Position numbers and translations under genes: made by a program
NCBI RefSeq assembly: GCF_018614575.1
Contig: NZ_JAGGOJ010000003.1
Location: forward strand, 372,001-436,000
From: Streptomyces sp. ISL-10
GTDB taxonomy: Bacteria; Actinomycetota; Actinomycetes; Streptomycetales; Streptomycetaceae
DNA: 64,000 nt
Direction of reading: 5' to 3'
Notes under the pieces: generated by a model
Database searches by the model: none
Told to the model about the DNA's origin: nothing
What the model saw: only the letters and a program-made list of their open reading frames with translations
Shown here: in pieces, positions 27,211 to 35,660 of the stretch
Layout of the letters: each line of letters starts with the position of its first letter
Numbering within the stretch: the first letter of the stretch is position 1

Positions 27211-27238
27211 GTGGCCGAGGCGCGGTGTCCTCAGCCAC
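27211..27238. terminator. Candidate bidirectional terminator hairpin
   Basis: GTGGCCGAGG and CCTCAGCCAC form a 10-base stem with one mismatch around an eight-base loop. The hairpin sits in the 55-base gap between the convergent SNF2 and Hsp70-like genes. There is no T-run, as is usual in Streptomyces. Confidence 0.5.
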
Positions 27239-27250
27239 CGGACCGATGTT

Positions 27251-28924
27251 TCACTCCCAGGGGTGGGAGTGGACGTCGGTGAAGGATCTCGGTTGAGGCA
27301 CGTTGCCACCGGTCCGCAGCTGGGTCAGGCTGATCGCACCCTGTTCTCCGGCCCGCAGCACTGGCCATCGTTCCACCCTGAATGTCAAGGGCCTTGGGGT
27401 TGCGTCTCTGACGACCATCTCCCCCGAGATGCGCAGCTCGAAAGAGAAGGAGGTGCGTGGGTACAGCTCGATGGGCAGATATGGCAGGACATTGCCGTCC
27501 ACGGAGAAGTCCATGGGTTCCCCGTCCACCGACTCTGCCCTCAGCCGCGCTTTCGTGACCCGTTTGACGCCCGGTATCCCGTTCCAGCGATGGGCCAGAT
27601 GCCGCTCTCGACGCATCACCTGATCCCAGGAATAGAGCGGCTCGAAAGCTGGATAGAGCAGTTCGCCATGACGGCTCCCGTCCGGGTCCTCCCACTGAAG
27701 CAGCAGGTCGAAACCGGGCCGTGGAAGGTTGAGCCGGTGGTAGTTGCGTACCACCAGCCCTGTCACAACTGACTGCTCGGGTGTTGCGAGCGCTCTGTCG
27801 AAGCCGACCTCAGCATGAGGGAAAGCGTCTTCGAACGCCTGCCGTACCAGTGGAACCTGGGACATGCCACCGGCGAGCAGCACATGCCGCACGTCCGGCG
27901 CCAGGTCGCGCAGTCCCATGCGGGCCAGGCTCTCGATGTCGGGCGTCTTGCGCCTCCGCAGCCGTGCCTCGCACAGCGCGGCTCTGACGTGTTCCAGCGC
28001 TTCATCCAACTGCGGCCGGAATGCCTTTTCCAGCCGATGACGGCTGTAGGTGAGCAGTGGTAGATCTGTGAAGCCGCCGCCGAGCGGAACAGCCTGCTCG
28101 CCGTAGCGTGTGTCGGAAAGCAGGACCTTGAGCCGTCGGGCGGCCGCGACAAGCAGCGCTCTGACGGTGGACGGATCGGGCATCCGGTCGACATCGACGC
28201 CAACGGTTCCCAGGTCCTGTTCCAGGTCCTTGGCGATCCGCAGGTCCAGGGTGTCACCGGCCTTGGCGACACCGCGCGCCGACAATACGGTGAGTTCTGG
28301 GGCGCCGTCCTGGAGCGATTCGGTCACCTCGACCACCGCGATGTCAAGCGTGCCGCCGCCGAAGTCGAAGACCAGTGTGGTTCCGTCGGGTCGGTCTTCA
28401 CCGAGGTCCCAGAAGAGTCCCTCGGACCAGGCGAGGCCGGCGGCTATCGGCTCATCGACGATGTCGGCGACAGATACCGGAATGCCGGCAGCCCTGGCCA
28501 GGCCGGCGAGCCGTCTGCGCCGTGGTCCGTCCCAAATCGCTGGGCAGGCGAGGCGAAAAACTGCGCCATCCATTTCGGCGCCGCTGGCCTTCGCGCGCAG
28601 TGCCACGTGCTTCAGCATCTGCCCGATAAGGAAGTCCGCAGTGAACCGCATGCTGCGGCCCGTGCCCGCGACGTGCAGCGCATCGGGTGAGGTGTCGAAC
28701 GTGATGCACTGCTTCACCGATCGCAGCGCCGACGCTCCCGCGACTGCCTCTGCTCCCTCACCGAACAGCAGGTCGCCATCTGTCGACACTGCTACGACGC
28801 TCGGCATCCAGGCCGTACCCCGACCGATGGGTACGTTCTCCGGCGGGCTGCCGGGGAGCCGTTGGCTCACCAATGTGGTGGCGGTACCGAAGTCGATGCC
28901 GATCAGCGGTCTTTCGTTCTGCAC
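27251..28924 (-). CDS. Hsp70/DnaK-like ATPase, divergent
   Basis: A 557-residue actin-fold ATPase. It has phosphate-1 LIGIDFGTATTLVS (7-20), phosphate-2 LVFDFGGGTLDIAVVEV (about 187-203) and the adenosine motif HVLLAGGMSQVPLVRQAF (about 355-372), so the nucleotide-binding domain is complete. The C-terminal about 160 residues are a beta-rich region where the canonical substrate domain would be, but the helical lid is missing and DnaK-specific sequences are not recognisable. It is therefore not the housekeeping DnaK. It starts with GTG at 28924, 67 bases downstream of the GrpE-like gene on the same strand; the two should form an operon. A chaperone role, for example remodelling the neighbouring helicase or nuclease, is inferred. 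Confidence 0.88.
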   Translation of the reverse strand: MQNERPLIGIDFGTATTLVSQRLPGSPPENVPIGRGTAWMPSVVAVSTDGDLLFGEGAEAVAGASALRSVKQCITFDTSPDALHVAGTGRSMRFTADFLIGQMLKHVALRAKASGAEMDGAVFRLACPAIWDGPRRRRLAGLARAAGIPVSVADIVDEPIAAGLAWSEGLFWDLGEDRPDGTTLVFDFGGGTLDIAVVEVTESLQDGAPELTVLSARGVAKAGDTLDLRIAKDLEQDLGTVGVDVDRMPDPSTVRALLVAAARRLKVLLSDTRYGEQAVPLGGGFTDLPLLTYSRHRLEKAFRPQLDEALEHVRAALCEARLRRRKTPDIESLARMGLRDLAPDVRHVLLAGGMSQVPLVRQAFEDAFPHAEVGFDRALATPEQSVVTGLVVRNYHRLNLPRPGFDLLLQWEDPDGSRHGELLYPAFEPLYSWDQVMRRERHLAHRWNGIPGVKRVTKARLRAESVDGEPMDFSVDGNVLPYLPIELYPRTSFSFELRISGEMVVRDATPRPLTFRVERWPVLRAGEQGAISLTQLRTGGNVPQPRSFTDVHSHPWE

Positions 28925-28991
28925 CTATGTCCTCCAAGGACACGAGCTGCCAAGAGGTGGGAGAGCTCGCACGGCTGAGGGACGGCCTCGT

Positions 28992-31043
28992 TCACTGCTC
29001 GGCCTGACGGACGATGATTGGTTCGAGTACCACCTGATCGGACTCGTGGGGCCCCTGCCACACGAAGCCGGGGCGCTCCACCACGACCCGTGCGCTCGGC
29101 CCGCCCGGAGCCCGGTGCTTCAGCGGGTCGTAAGCCGCCTCTTCCCCGGGAGTCCCGATGTCCAGCACACCGGCTGCTGCCGCGCGGGCCAGCACCCTGC
29201 GGTACAGAACGCTTGTTGCCCCCGAGTCGTCAGCCTCGTGCACTGCCTGATCGGCCACTTCTCCGAGTACCTCGGCAAGAACCCGCAACGTGTCGATCTT
29301 GGCTTGCCGCAACTGTGCCTGTGATGCTCCGCGCACAGTCTGCCGGGCCTGGCGAAGCTCGTCGTCCCGTCGCCGGCCCGCGAGGGTCAGCCCTTCGACG
29401 CGCTGCTTCGCCTCAGTGAGTTCTCGTCGGCTCGACTCCCACTTGGCTTCTGCGACTTGGATGCGTTCCTCGGATGCAGCCAGTTGCTGCTCACGGTCGG
29501 CCACGTTGAGCCGCAACCGGTGTATCTCCGCTTCAGCTTCGGCGAGGGCGGCCGACAGGGAACGCCGGTCCCGCTCATGCTGTGCCCGCGCGGCCTCGGC
29601 GTTGCTGCGCTCTGCTTCGAGCAGGTGGGTCAGGGATGAAATCTCGGCTCGCGAATCTCGCGGCTCCGCCTGCGAGGGGTGGCCCGGTACGTGCTCCGCA
29701 GCCGGTTCGGTCGTGATCGATGCGACGGGTGAGGCATGACCGTCGCCGGCCTGCGCCTCGTCCCCCGCAGGGGCGGCCTCCCCGAAAGCCTCCGAGGACT
29801 CCTGAAGTGTGGCCGCAGTCTCGTGGGACTGGCTTGCCCGCTGCCTTGCGGCGGCTTCGGATCGAAGTTCCTTCGGAATGGCGGGATACTCAGCGACGAG
29901 CTTGCACCATTCATGGACTGGTCCGTGCGGCAGCTCGCTCAGCCTCGGGCGCGCCAGCAGCGCACATGCCCGTACGGCCATTTCCTCGGCGAACTCCAGC
30001 CATGGACCATCATCTTCGCTGGGGCGCTGGACCAGCGCGCTGCGCAGAACATGCGGGGCCCTCTCCAGGAGAGGACGCAAGTGCTCGACTGAGGTCGGGG
30101 CGTCATCCCCAGGGCCGGATTTCAAAGTTGCCTGCTCGAAGCAGTCCATGAGCAAACGTCCGCAAGCCCATGCGTCCTTTCCCTTGACGGCCTTAGCAGC
30201 CCTGTCCGCGGCGAGACTTGGGGCGGGTATGGCGACGAGGGGGACCAGCAGGGGCGCCAAGGGGAGGGCCGAAGGCGGGCCGGCGTCCATGTTCGCGGGA
30301 CCGTTGGGCTGCGTTCCTGGGAGAACGATGCGGCGGCGCGCCCGTGACACTTCCGTGATGTACTTGACCGCAATGACGCGGACCTCTTCGGGAACGCCCT
30401 CGGGGTTGGGGTCCGTCCACTGGTGGGGCCACTCGGCAATGGGTACGTCGAGTGCGTGAGCCGCCAGCTGCTCGTACGGCGACAGCTCGTTCAGCCCGGC
30501 GGACACGATGGTGCGCAAGGCTCTTCTCGTCGTGGCTGTGACGGTCCGGGGTGGGCCTGCCAGCTGCCGAAGCGCTTCGGACGCAGGCATCCGGCGAGCA
30601 GTTGTGCGTCGTCTCTCCTTCTTTTGTGAAACCCACCGCAAAGGGCCTCGGCTCGTCCCCGTGACGTGTGGGTGCTCCAGGAGCAGGCCGCGCATCTCGG
30701 ACCACCGATCAGCGGACATGCCTGCTTTGAGTGAGAGTGATTCCGTCAGTTTCCGGAGGTCACCTATGGAAGCCGATTGCCCCTGTTCGCGAAGCAGTTG
30801 TGCGAGCACTTCGACGGGATCGGCGTCGAACTCCTCTTGAAGCGCCTGCAGGTCGGTGGCTGCCCGGTACCGGACGGAACCCGGCTCGAGAGTGAACACG
30901 GTCTCCGGCACCGGGAAGGGGAGCCGTTCACTGACACCGTCGACCCACTGAACGACGAGTCCCGTCTCGTCCAGCTCGCGAACGGTGCCTATACGGCCTG
31001 CGGTGTTGTGGTCGCGTTGCTCAACCAGGGATCCGATCTCCAC
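28992..31043 (-). CDS. Large coiled-coil protein with C-terminal GrpE-like domain
   Basis: A 683-residue protein. The N-terminus (IGSLVEQRDHNTAGRIGTV, to about 50) looks like a small SH3/KOW-like barrel. A helical middle region follows, then an Ala/Glu linker (about 400-460), a long coiled coil (about 465-590), and a C-terminal segment AAGVLDIGTPGEEAAYDPLK ending in VVLEPIIV. That end has the order of the GrpE beta-wing: G.PGE...DP..H, a Val/Gly strand, then L.P..V. GrpE is the nucleotide exchange factor of DnaK, and this gene lies directly upstream of an Hsp70-like gene, so I read it as a dedicated exchange factor fused to a large adaptor. It starts with GTG at 31043. A perfect 29-base inverted repeat lies 109 bases upstream. 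Confidence 0.7.
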   Translation of the reverse strand: MEIGSLVEQRDHNTAGRIGTVRELDETGLVVQWVDGVSERLPFPVPETVFTLEPGSVRYRAATDLQALQEEFDADPVEVLAQLLREQGQSASIGDLRKLTESLSLKAGMSADRWSEMRGLLLEHPHVTGTSRGPLRWVSQKKERRRTTARRMPASEALRQLAGPPRTVTATTRRALRTIVSAGLNELSPYEQLAAHALDVPIAEWPHQWTDPNPEGVPEEVRVIAVKYITEVSRARRRIVLPGTQPNGPANMDAGPPSALPLAPLLVPLVAIPAPSLAADRAAKAVKGKDAWACGRLLMDCFEQATLKSGPGDDAPTSVEHLRPLLERAPHVLRSALVQRPSEDDGPWLEFAEEMAVRACALLARPRLSELPHGPVHEWCKLVAEYPAIPKELRSEAAARQRASQSHETAATLQESSEAFGEAAPAGDEAQAGDGHASPVASITTEPAAEHVPGHPSQAEPRDSRAEISSLTHLLEAERSNAEAARAQHERDRRSLSAALAEAEAEIHRLRLNVADREQQLAASEERIQVAEAKWESSRRELTEAKQRVEGLTLAGRRRDDELRQARQTVRGASQAQLRQAKIDTLRVLAEVLGEVADQAVHEADDSGATSVLYRRVLARAAAAGVLDIGTPGEEAAYDPLKHRAPGGPSARVVVERPGFVWQGPHESDQVVLEPIIVRQAEQ

Positions 31044-31151
31044 GCTGCGAAATCTTAGCGGTGTCGGACCACGGCCAAGCTGGGTTGACCCAACAGTCGG
31101 TGAAACGCTTGCACTGTTCGGCCGCCGGACTTGTCACGCCTGGATCTTGGT

Positions 31152-31180
31152 CCGCGGTACGCGATTTTCGCGTACCGCGG
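31152..31180. promoter_or_regulatory. Perfect 29-nt inverted repeat upstream of the GrpE-like/Hsp70-like operon
   Basis: Arms CCGCGGTACGCGA and TCGCGTACCGCGG (13 bases each, no mismatch) surround a TTT loop. A second, weaker repeat CGTTCGC..GCGAACG occupies 31197-31217. The site is in the 678-base gap 31044-31721, between the divergent GrpE-like and EcsC-like genes. It could be an operator for a dimeric repressor or a strong RNA hairpin. Its position upstream of both genes favours regulation over termination. Confidence 0.6.
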
Positions 31181-31509
31181 CCGCGACTCGTTCGCCCGTT
31201 CGCGCCTGCTGCGAACGCGATGCGTCACTGTCGGCCCGGGATGCCGCTCCGTCGGAAGCGTTGAACCGCGTGGCGGGCAGCTCGCAAGCTCCCACGGTCC
31301 GGGTGCTCCCTACGACAGCATGCTGGCTGAAAGCGGGGATGAGTGGCCCGGATCGAGTTGTCGGCACGGCTTCCTGTTCAGGCGGGTTCCAGGGCTACGC
31401 CCTTCGGCGGTCACGGCGCTTCGACGGCGTTGAGGTGTCTGTGCATCTCCGCTCTGAGATGGCGGAACGGATCGCGGTGCGACGCGTGGAACCGCACGAG
31501 CTGGGAAAA

Positions 31510-31702
31510 CCAGTTGACCAAGCAGCTGGAAGAGGTGCGGGCCGAGCGCGACGAACTCGCCGTCGCTGAAAGGGTCTTTCACCGGATATCCGAGCAACTC
31601 GAGCTCGCGGCGGACGAGATGGTGAAGATATGCTGGTTACTGAGTCACCGTGTTGAGACGGCAGCGGGGTTGTCCGAATCAGGCAACCTGGCTACACGCT
31701 GA
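31510..31702 (+). pseudogene. Remnant of a small Streptomyces coiled-coil protein gene
   Basis: The phrase LTKQLEEVRAERDELAVAER, followed by VFHRISEQL, resembles the N-terminal helix of a short hypothetical protein widespread in Streptomyces. Here it has no proper start, is joined upstream to unrelated reading frame, and ends at a TGA just before the EcsC-like gene. I read it as a decayed gene fragment. The rest of the gap 31044-31509 shows no gene apart from the inverted repeats. Confidence 0.45.
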
Positions 31703-31721
31703 ACCGCCGGGGGGAACCGTC

Positions 31722-32819
31722 ATGACCGAAGCTCCGATTGACGCTGCCGACGCCGACCGGAAGGTCGTCGAGAATGAGCGGGCCGAGCTGCGGGAGTTCA
31801 TCAAGGGGTTGAGCCCGGACGACATCAAGTCGGGCAACTGGTTCACCAAGCTCAGCGCTCAGGCCATGAGCTCCTACAGCCACAAGGTCGACTGGCAGTA
31901 CTTCCAGGAGCGGTATGAGGGCGTACCCGCGGATGCCATCGTCGATCAGCGGATCAAGATGGCGGCTCGGTACGCCGCGCTCGAAGGTGGACTCTCTGCC
32001 GGGGCGTACTCGGCGGCCGTCATCGCCACCCTCGGGAGCCTTGGTGGTGCCTCGACGGCGACTGTCCCGGCCGCCGTCGCGACCATGATGGTCGATGTCG
32101 CGTTCATCACCCGGCTCCAGCTCCGCCTGGCCTACGACATCGCAGTCCTCTATCGGGTCCCGCTCGACCCGTCCGACCCCGATGACATGTGGAAGCTCAT
32201 TCGAGTGGCCTTCACGATCAAGAGCGGGGAAGTGGTCCGGGAAGGCGTGGTCAAGGCGGTCCCGGTCATAGTGCGGCCGTTGATCAAGCGCTTCTACTCC
32301 GGAGCGGTACTGACCGCCGCGAAGGGGCTCCCCGTCGTCGGGAAGTTCCTCCTCCAGCGCAACATCATCAAGATCGGTATCCCCGTGGTCGGCGTTCCCC
32401 TTGCGGTGGTGTTGAACCGCTATACGACGCTGCTCGCGGGGCGGCACGCGCAAGCCGTCTTCCGGAACGAGGCGCGGGTGATCGAAGTCGCCGAGGGTCT
32501 GAGCAAGCGGAGTCAGCACCCGCAGTTGATGCTGTGGGTCGCGTGGCTCGTCATCAGGGCGAACCGCAAGATGGCCGACGATGAGGCGCTGTTGATGCGG
32601 CACCTGGTGAGGCTGGTCCGCGAGCAGCATCAGGTGGTCGACGAACAGTTCGCTCACCTTGTCGATATCGACCCCGCTGAGGTGTGGCAGCGCATAGACG
32701 CCGAGCCAGGGGATCTGAGCGACATCCTCGACGTGGCCGACCGGGTGGCCACTGTGGACGGTGCCGTCAACGCGCGCGAGAAGGCCGTCATATCCGAGCT
32801 TCGAGATCGCTGCCGCTGA
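31722..32819 (+). CDS. EcsC-like membrane-associated protein with TerB-like C-terminus
   Basis: A 365-residue protein. The first 60 residues are charged and helical. Hydrophobic Gly/Ala-rich segments follow (about 95-135, ALEGGLSAGAYSAAVIATLG and ATMMVDVAFITRLQLRLAYD) and another at about 205-240 (GLPVVGKFLLQRNIIKIGIP), of the kind found in EcsC-family proteins. The C-terminal about 90 residues (MADDEALLMRHLVRLVREQH to ATVDGAVNAREKAVISELRD) look like a TerB-type helical domain with its acidic repeats. TerB is linked to tellurite and phage resistance and to membrane-associated stress complexes. The ATG has a GGGGGAA upstream. It diverges from the GrpE-like/Hsp70-like operon. Function unknown; a membrane-sensing role in the island is conjecture. 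Confidence 0.6.
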   Translation: MTEAPIDAADADRKVVENERAELREFIKGLSPDDIKSGNWFTKLSAQAMSSYSHKVDWQYFQERYEGVPADAIVDQRIKMAARYAALEGGLSAGAYSAAVIATLGSLGGASTATVPAAVATMMVDVAFITRLQLRLAYDIAVLYRVPLDPSDPDDMWKLIRVAFTIKSGEVVREGVVKAVPVIVRPLIKRFYSGAVLTAAKGLPVVGKFLLQRNIIKIGIPVVGVPLAVVLNRYTTLLAGRHAQAVFRNEARVIEVAEGLSKRSQHPQLMLWVAWLVIRANRKMADDEALLMRHLVRLVREQHQVVDEQFAHLVDIDPAEVWQRIDAEPGDLSDILDVADRVATVDGAVNAREKAVISELRDRCR

Positions 32820-32985
32820 ATCTGACGCCGGCATGCGGCGGCTGGCCCTCCAGTGTCTCCTCGCCCAGCGTGAAGCCGAAGTACATGGCCGGTCCGCGCA
32901 CCGGCCCTCGTCTTCCGGTCGCAGACGCCTGAACTCCTCGGGGACGCGCTCCCGCAGGCGGGCCTCGACGAGGCCGTACGTTCTC
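32788..32985 (-). pseudogene. Frameshifted fragment of an unidentified gene
   Basis: On the minus strand, one frame reads YGLVEARLRERVPEEFRRLR then PEDEGR, and a second frame continues AMYFGFTLGEETLEGQPPHA to a TGA at 32790-32788. The two pieces look like a single protein tail split by an indel near 32890. The 5' part of the gene is missing, and its 3' end overlaps the tail of the EcsC-like gene by 32 bases. The family was not identified. The gap 32820-33087 contains nothing else recognisable. Confidence 0.45.
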
Positions 32986-33087
32986 CGGCCGTAGGGACTC
33001 CGCTGTACGCAGAGGCAGGACCCACGTACGCGCACGGGGTCCTGCCTCACCGCCGAGGGCGACCGATTCGGCCGCGAGACCATGAGT

Positions 33088-33543
33088 TCAGAAGACGTCG
33101 AAGGTCTCGATGTGCCGCCGGATCTCCGCCAGGACCTCAGCGCTGCCACCTGTGGCCGGTAGGACCCACGGCCTTTCCTCGCCGCTCTCCATGGCGAGGC
33201 TGCTGATGAAGCGCACGAGATCAGGTGACGGCACGAACGAGTCACGCAGCCACGTCGCGAAGACGGCTGCCTCGTCGGCGGTGACGTCTCTGAGCGTGAT
33301 GAAGGCGTAGTCGGGTTCTTCCATGGACGAGGTGCCGTCGATCCACACATCAGGGGCCAGCGCGATCTCGAAGTTGAGCACCTGCTGCCCGTGCACGGCC
33401 GAGACCTGGTACCCGATCACGGCGTCGGCGAACGCTTGCCGAAGAGCCTGCTCCAGTGCCGGAAGGCTGGATCGCCAGGCGCCGCCGTCCTCCTGGGGAG
33501 GGTAGAAGCCGATGTTGGTGCGGATGTTGCGTTCGGTTACCAC
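33088..33543 (-). CDS. Probable immunity protein of the adjacent polymorphic toxin
   Basis: A 151-residue soluble acidic protein of unrecognised family (begins MVTERNIRTNIGFYPPQEDG). It is encoded 25 bases downstream of the toxin gene on the same strand, with the start GTG preceded by AGAGGAAC. Size, charge and position are those of an immunity partner. No membrane segment or enzyme motif is visible. A truncated, mutated copy of its first 30 codons lies at 35661-35757 beyond the other end of the toxin gene, which suggests that this gene has been duplicated and one copy lost. The immunity role is inferred from context. Confidence 0.65.
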   Translation of the reverse strand: MVTERNIRTNIGFYPPQEDGGAWRSSLPALEQALRQAFADAVIGYQVSAVHGQQVLNFEIALAPDVWIDGTSSMEEPDYAFITLRDVTADEAAVFATWLRDSFVPSPDLVRFISSLAMESGEERPWVLPATGGSAEVLAEIRRHIETFDVF

Positions 33544-33568
33544 TGTGTTCCTCTGGTCAGTATCGCGT

Positions 33569-35215
33569 TCACGGCACGTATCGAGTAGACCCGGGAGTCC
33601 CCGTCATCGCCATCATGGATTGCCAGTACGCCGCACTGTCCGTGCCGTTCGTGACGATCTCCAGGCCGCGGATCTCCCTGTTCGCAGGGTTGGTCATGGC
33701 TTGCCTGTACCTCATCAGTTCCTGCTCGTCACTGGTGTACATGGAGTCCACCAGTGGATCCCATGCGATCTTGCCCTGGCTGTTGACCTTGACCGGCTTG
33801 GCCAGCGTCTCGTTCACCCTGTCGAGAGATCTGAAACTCTTCTTCGTGCAGTCCGGGTCCCGGACGTGCTTCGCTTCGACGAGGTGGCCGTCCGCGGGGC
33901 GTATGCCGTCCACCATGAGCCCGCGCTTCTGACCCGCCAGCGGTACCTCGCGCTCGGGGTAACCCGCGATACGCAACTGATAGGCATTGTCCGGATTGTG
34001 GGGCCCGCCGCCCCCGGCCAGCCCTCCGGGTCGCAGAGTATGAGCCCAGGTGCGGAATTGCTGTTGCTCCGAGGCGGTGAGGAGGCGAGTGCTCCCAGGG
34101 GCGGGCGGTATGGGGTCGGCGAACGGGATGCCGGGGTCAACCGGATTGACGGTGGGAAGCAGCATGGGCGCCGTTGCCCCCGAGAAGGACGCCAGGCGCA
34201 CGGGGACGGGCACAGGCACCCTGATGAACGGCGGCAGGAAGGGTACCCCGGGCAGGCCGGGAGGTGTCGGGCCCTCGGGCTGCGGCAGTCTGACTCGCTC
34301 AGCCGCCGAGTCGAGTGCGTGCGCCACGTTGCCCAGATCCTGTATCCAGGGGTCGCTGAGCACCGCGTCGTGCAGCCCGCCGTCGTATCCGTTCGCCCCG
34401 AACATCGGCTGGTCCCACGGCATGTCGACGGCGAAGAGATCGTTCTGGTGCTGCTGGATCCTCTCCTTGGCCGCCTCGACGTGGTCCGCGTACCGGTCGC
34501 ACGCCTTGGCGAGTTGCGAGCACGCGGCGACCAGGTTCGTCACCAGCGGCTCGTCCACCTCTGCCTTCGCAGGCGGGCAGGTGAGACCGACGAAGTGTTT
34601 GACGTACGCACGAAAGGCGTCGGCGGCCTCACCGGAGTGAGCCTTGCCGGCAGTGCTGGAGTACGTCTGCGCGTCTTCCAGGAACCGCTGCATCAGGGAG
34701 CCGGCCTGTCGCCAGGACCCGGCGACGTCCCGGATCTTCTCCTGCGACCCGCGAAACCGGTCGCTTCTTCCTGAGGGTGCGTACTGGTCGTACCAGGCGG
34801 TCTCACCGACCACCTCGGGCAGGTCACGGCCGAGGCCCAGGTAGTTCTCCGTGCAGTCGGCCCCAGGGTCGCCCATGCCTACGGTCAGATCCACCTGCTT
34901 GCCGAGAAGCTGCGCGACCAGCTTGCTCTCCTGGGCCATGAACTCACGTGCGGTGCGCATGAGACCGCGGCTCGTCTCTCCGAGGACGTAGGAGCTGAAG
35001 CCCATCTGGTTCAAGGTGGCGGACGCGGCCGACACGTACACCTTGGCGAACGCCCGCCCGGCGTCGTCGTCTCCGGCCATACCGTGCTGCCGTGCGAGTT
35101 CGTGACCGAGGGCGATGGCGGTGTCGCGGGCACCGCGCATGGACTCGATGAGCCCCATGGAGCCGCGAATCATTCCCTCGGCGATGAACTTCAAGTCAGG
35201 TGCGAGTCCGCTCAC
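33569..35215 (-). CDS. Type VII-style polymorphic toxin with C-terminal REase-fold domain
   Basis: A 548-residue modular toxin. The N-terminal about 220 residues are helical and include a WXG100-like stretch (SWRQAGSLMQRFLEDAQTYS and HSGEAADAFRAYVKHF). A Pro-rich linker follows at about 300-360, and the C-terminal about 120 residues contain MVDGIRPADGHLVEAKHV, a D...ExK nuclease signature as in restriction-endonuclease-fold toxins (Tox-REase-2 type). It lacks a Sec signal, consistent with export by an ESX/type VII route or with a cytoplasmic weapon. The start GTG follows GGGGAGG. It is followed by the candidate immunity gene. No type VII core gene is in the window. Confidence 0.8.
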   Translation of the reverse strand: MSGLAPDLKFIAEGMIRGSMGLIESMRGARDTAIALGHELARQHGMAGDDDAGRAFAKVYVSAASATLNQMGFSSYVLGETSRGLMRTAREFMAQESKLVAQLLGKQVDLTVGMGDPGADCTENYLGLGRDLPEVVGETAWYDQYAPSGRSDRFRGSQEKIRDVAGSWRQAGSLMQRFLEDAQTYSSTAGKAHSGEAADAFRAYVKHFVGLTCPPAKAEVDEPLVTNLVAACSQLAKACDRYADHVEAAKERIQQHQNDLFAVDMPWDQPMFGANGYDGGLHDAVLSDPWIQDLGNVAHALDSAAERVRLPQPEGPTPPGLPGVPFLPPFIRVPVPVPVRLASFSGATAPMLLPTVNPVDPGIPFADPIPPAPGSTRLLTASEQQQFRTWAHTLRPGGLAGGGGPHNPDNAYQLRIAGYPEREVPLAGQKRGLMVDGIRPADGHLVEAKHVRDPDCTKKSFRSLDRVNETLAKPVKVNSQGKIAWDPLVDSMYTSDEQELMRYRQAMTNPANREIRGLEIVTNGTDSAAYWQSMMAMTGTPGSTRYVP

Positions 35216-35514
35216 TGTGCTGCCTCCCCGTTGCAGACGTGAGTGATCAACTTAGTACGAGTCCGGTTGGCTCGTCTGCACGGGTATCAGCCGACTGCGG
35301 GCCGCTACAAGGGGACTTGCTCTTCGACTCGGAGCGCTGTCGTGTCAGGGCGGCACCAGCAGATGCTGTCCGAGAGATGCCGGGAACAGGGACAACCGTA
35401 GCGGTCGTGAACTGGCCGAAGGAGTGCGGTTCACGCTCCTGGACCAGTCCGGCGCCTCACCTCACGAGCGAGTCGGGCCGGAGAGTCGGATGCCTGGCCG
35501 GGGCTGCTCTCGGA

Positions 35515-35660
35515 TGGTCATCCGAGGACGAGCAGGGACTCGGCATCCGGGAGGAGTACGTCCGGGAGCGAAGCCGGGTTATGGGGATGCCGGCGGCGCT
35601 GCCGGCGACGGTGAAGGGGATGGGCAAGGTGGCCTGGCTGGGGCAGGGGAGCGGGGGTCA
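35515..35660 (+). pseudogene. Truncated, degenerate copy of the 5' end of the XRE regulator gene
   Basis: Reading +, the stretch encodes SSEDEQGLGIREEYVRERSR, which aligns with TIEDEQGLGIGDEYAEGRGS at the start of the XRE/DUF5753 gene at 38099. Base similarity (GAGGACGAGCAGGG, then CTCGG) continues through the Gly-rich leader to GGGGCAGGGGAGCGGGGG. The helix-turn-helix and everything after are missing, and the fragment runs straight into the immunity-gene fragment at 35661. The gap 35216-35514 upstream of it, by the toxin promoter, shows nothing recognisable. Confidence 0.7.

Noticed and set aside
31134..31367. A small minus-strand gene upstream of the GrpE-like gene
   Set aside because: It reads through the perfect inverted repeat, lacks a ribosome-binding site and has no recognisable features.
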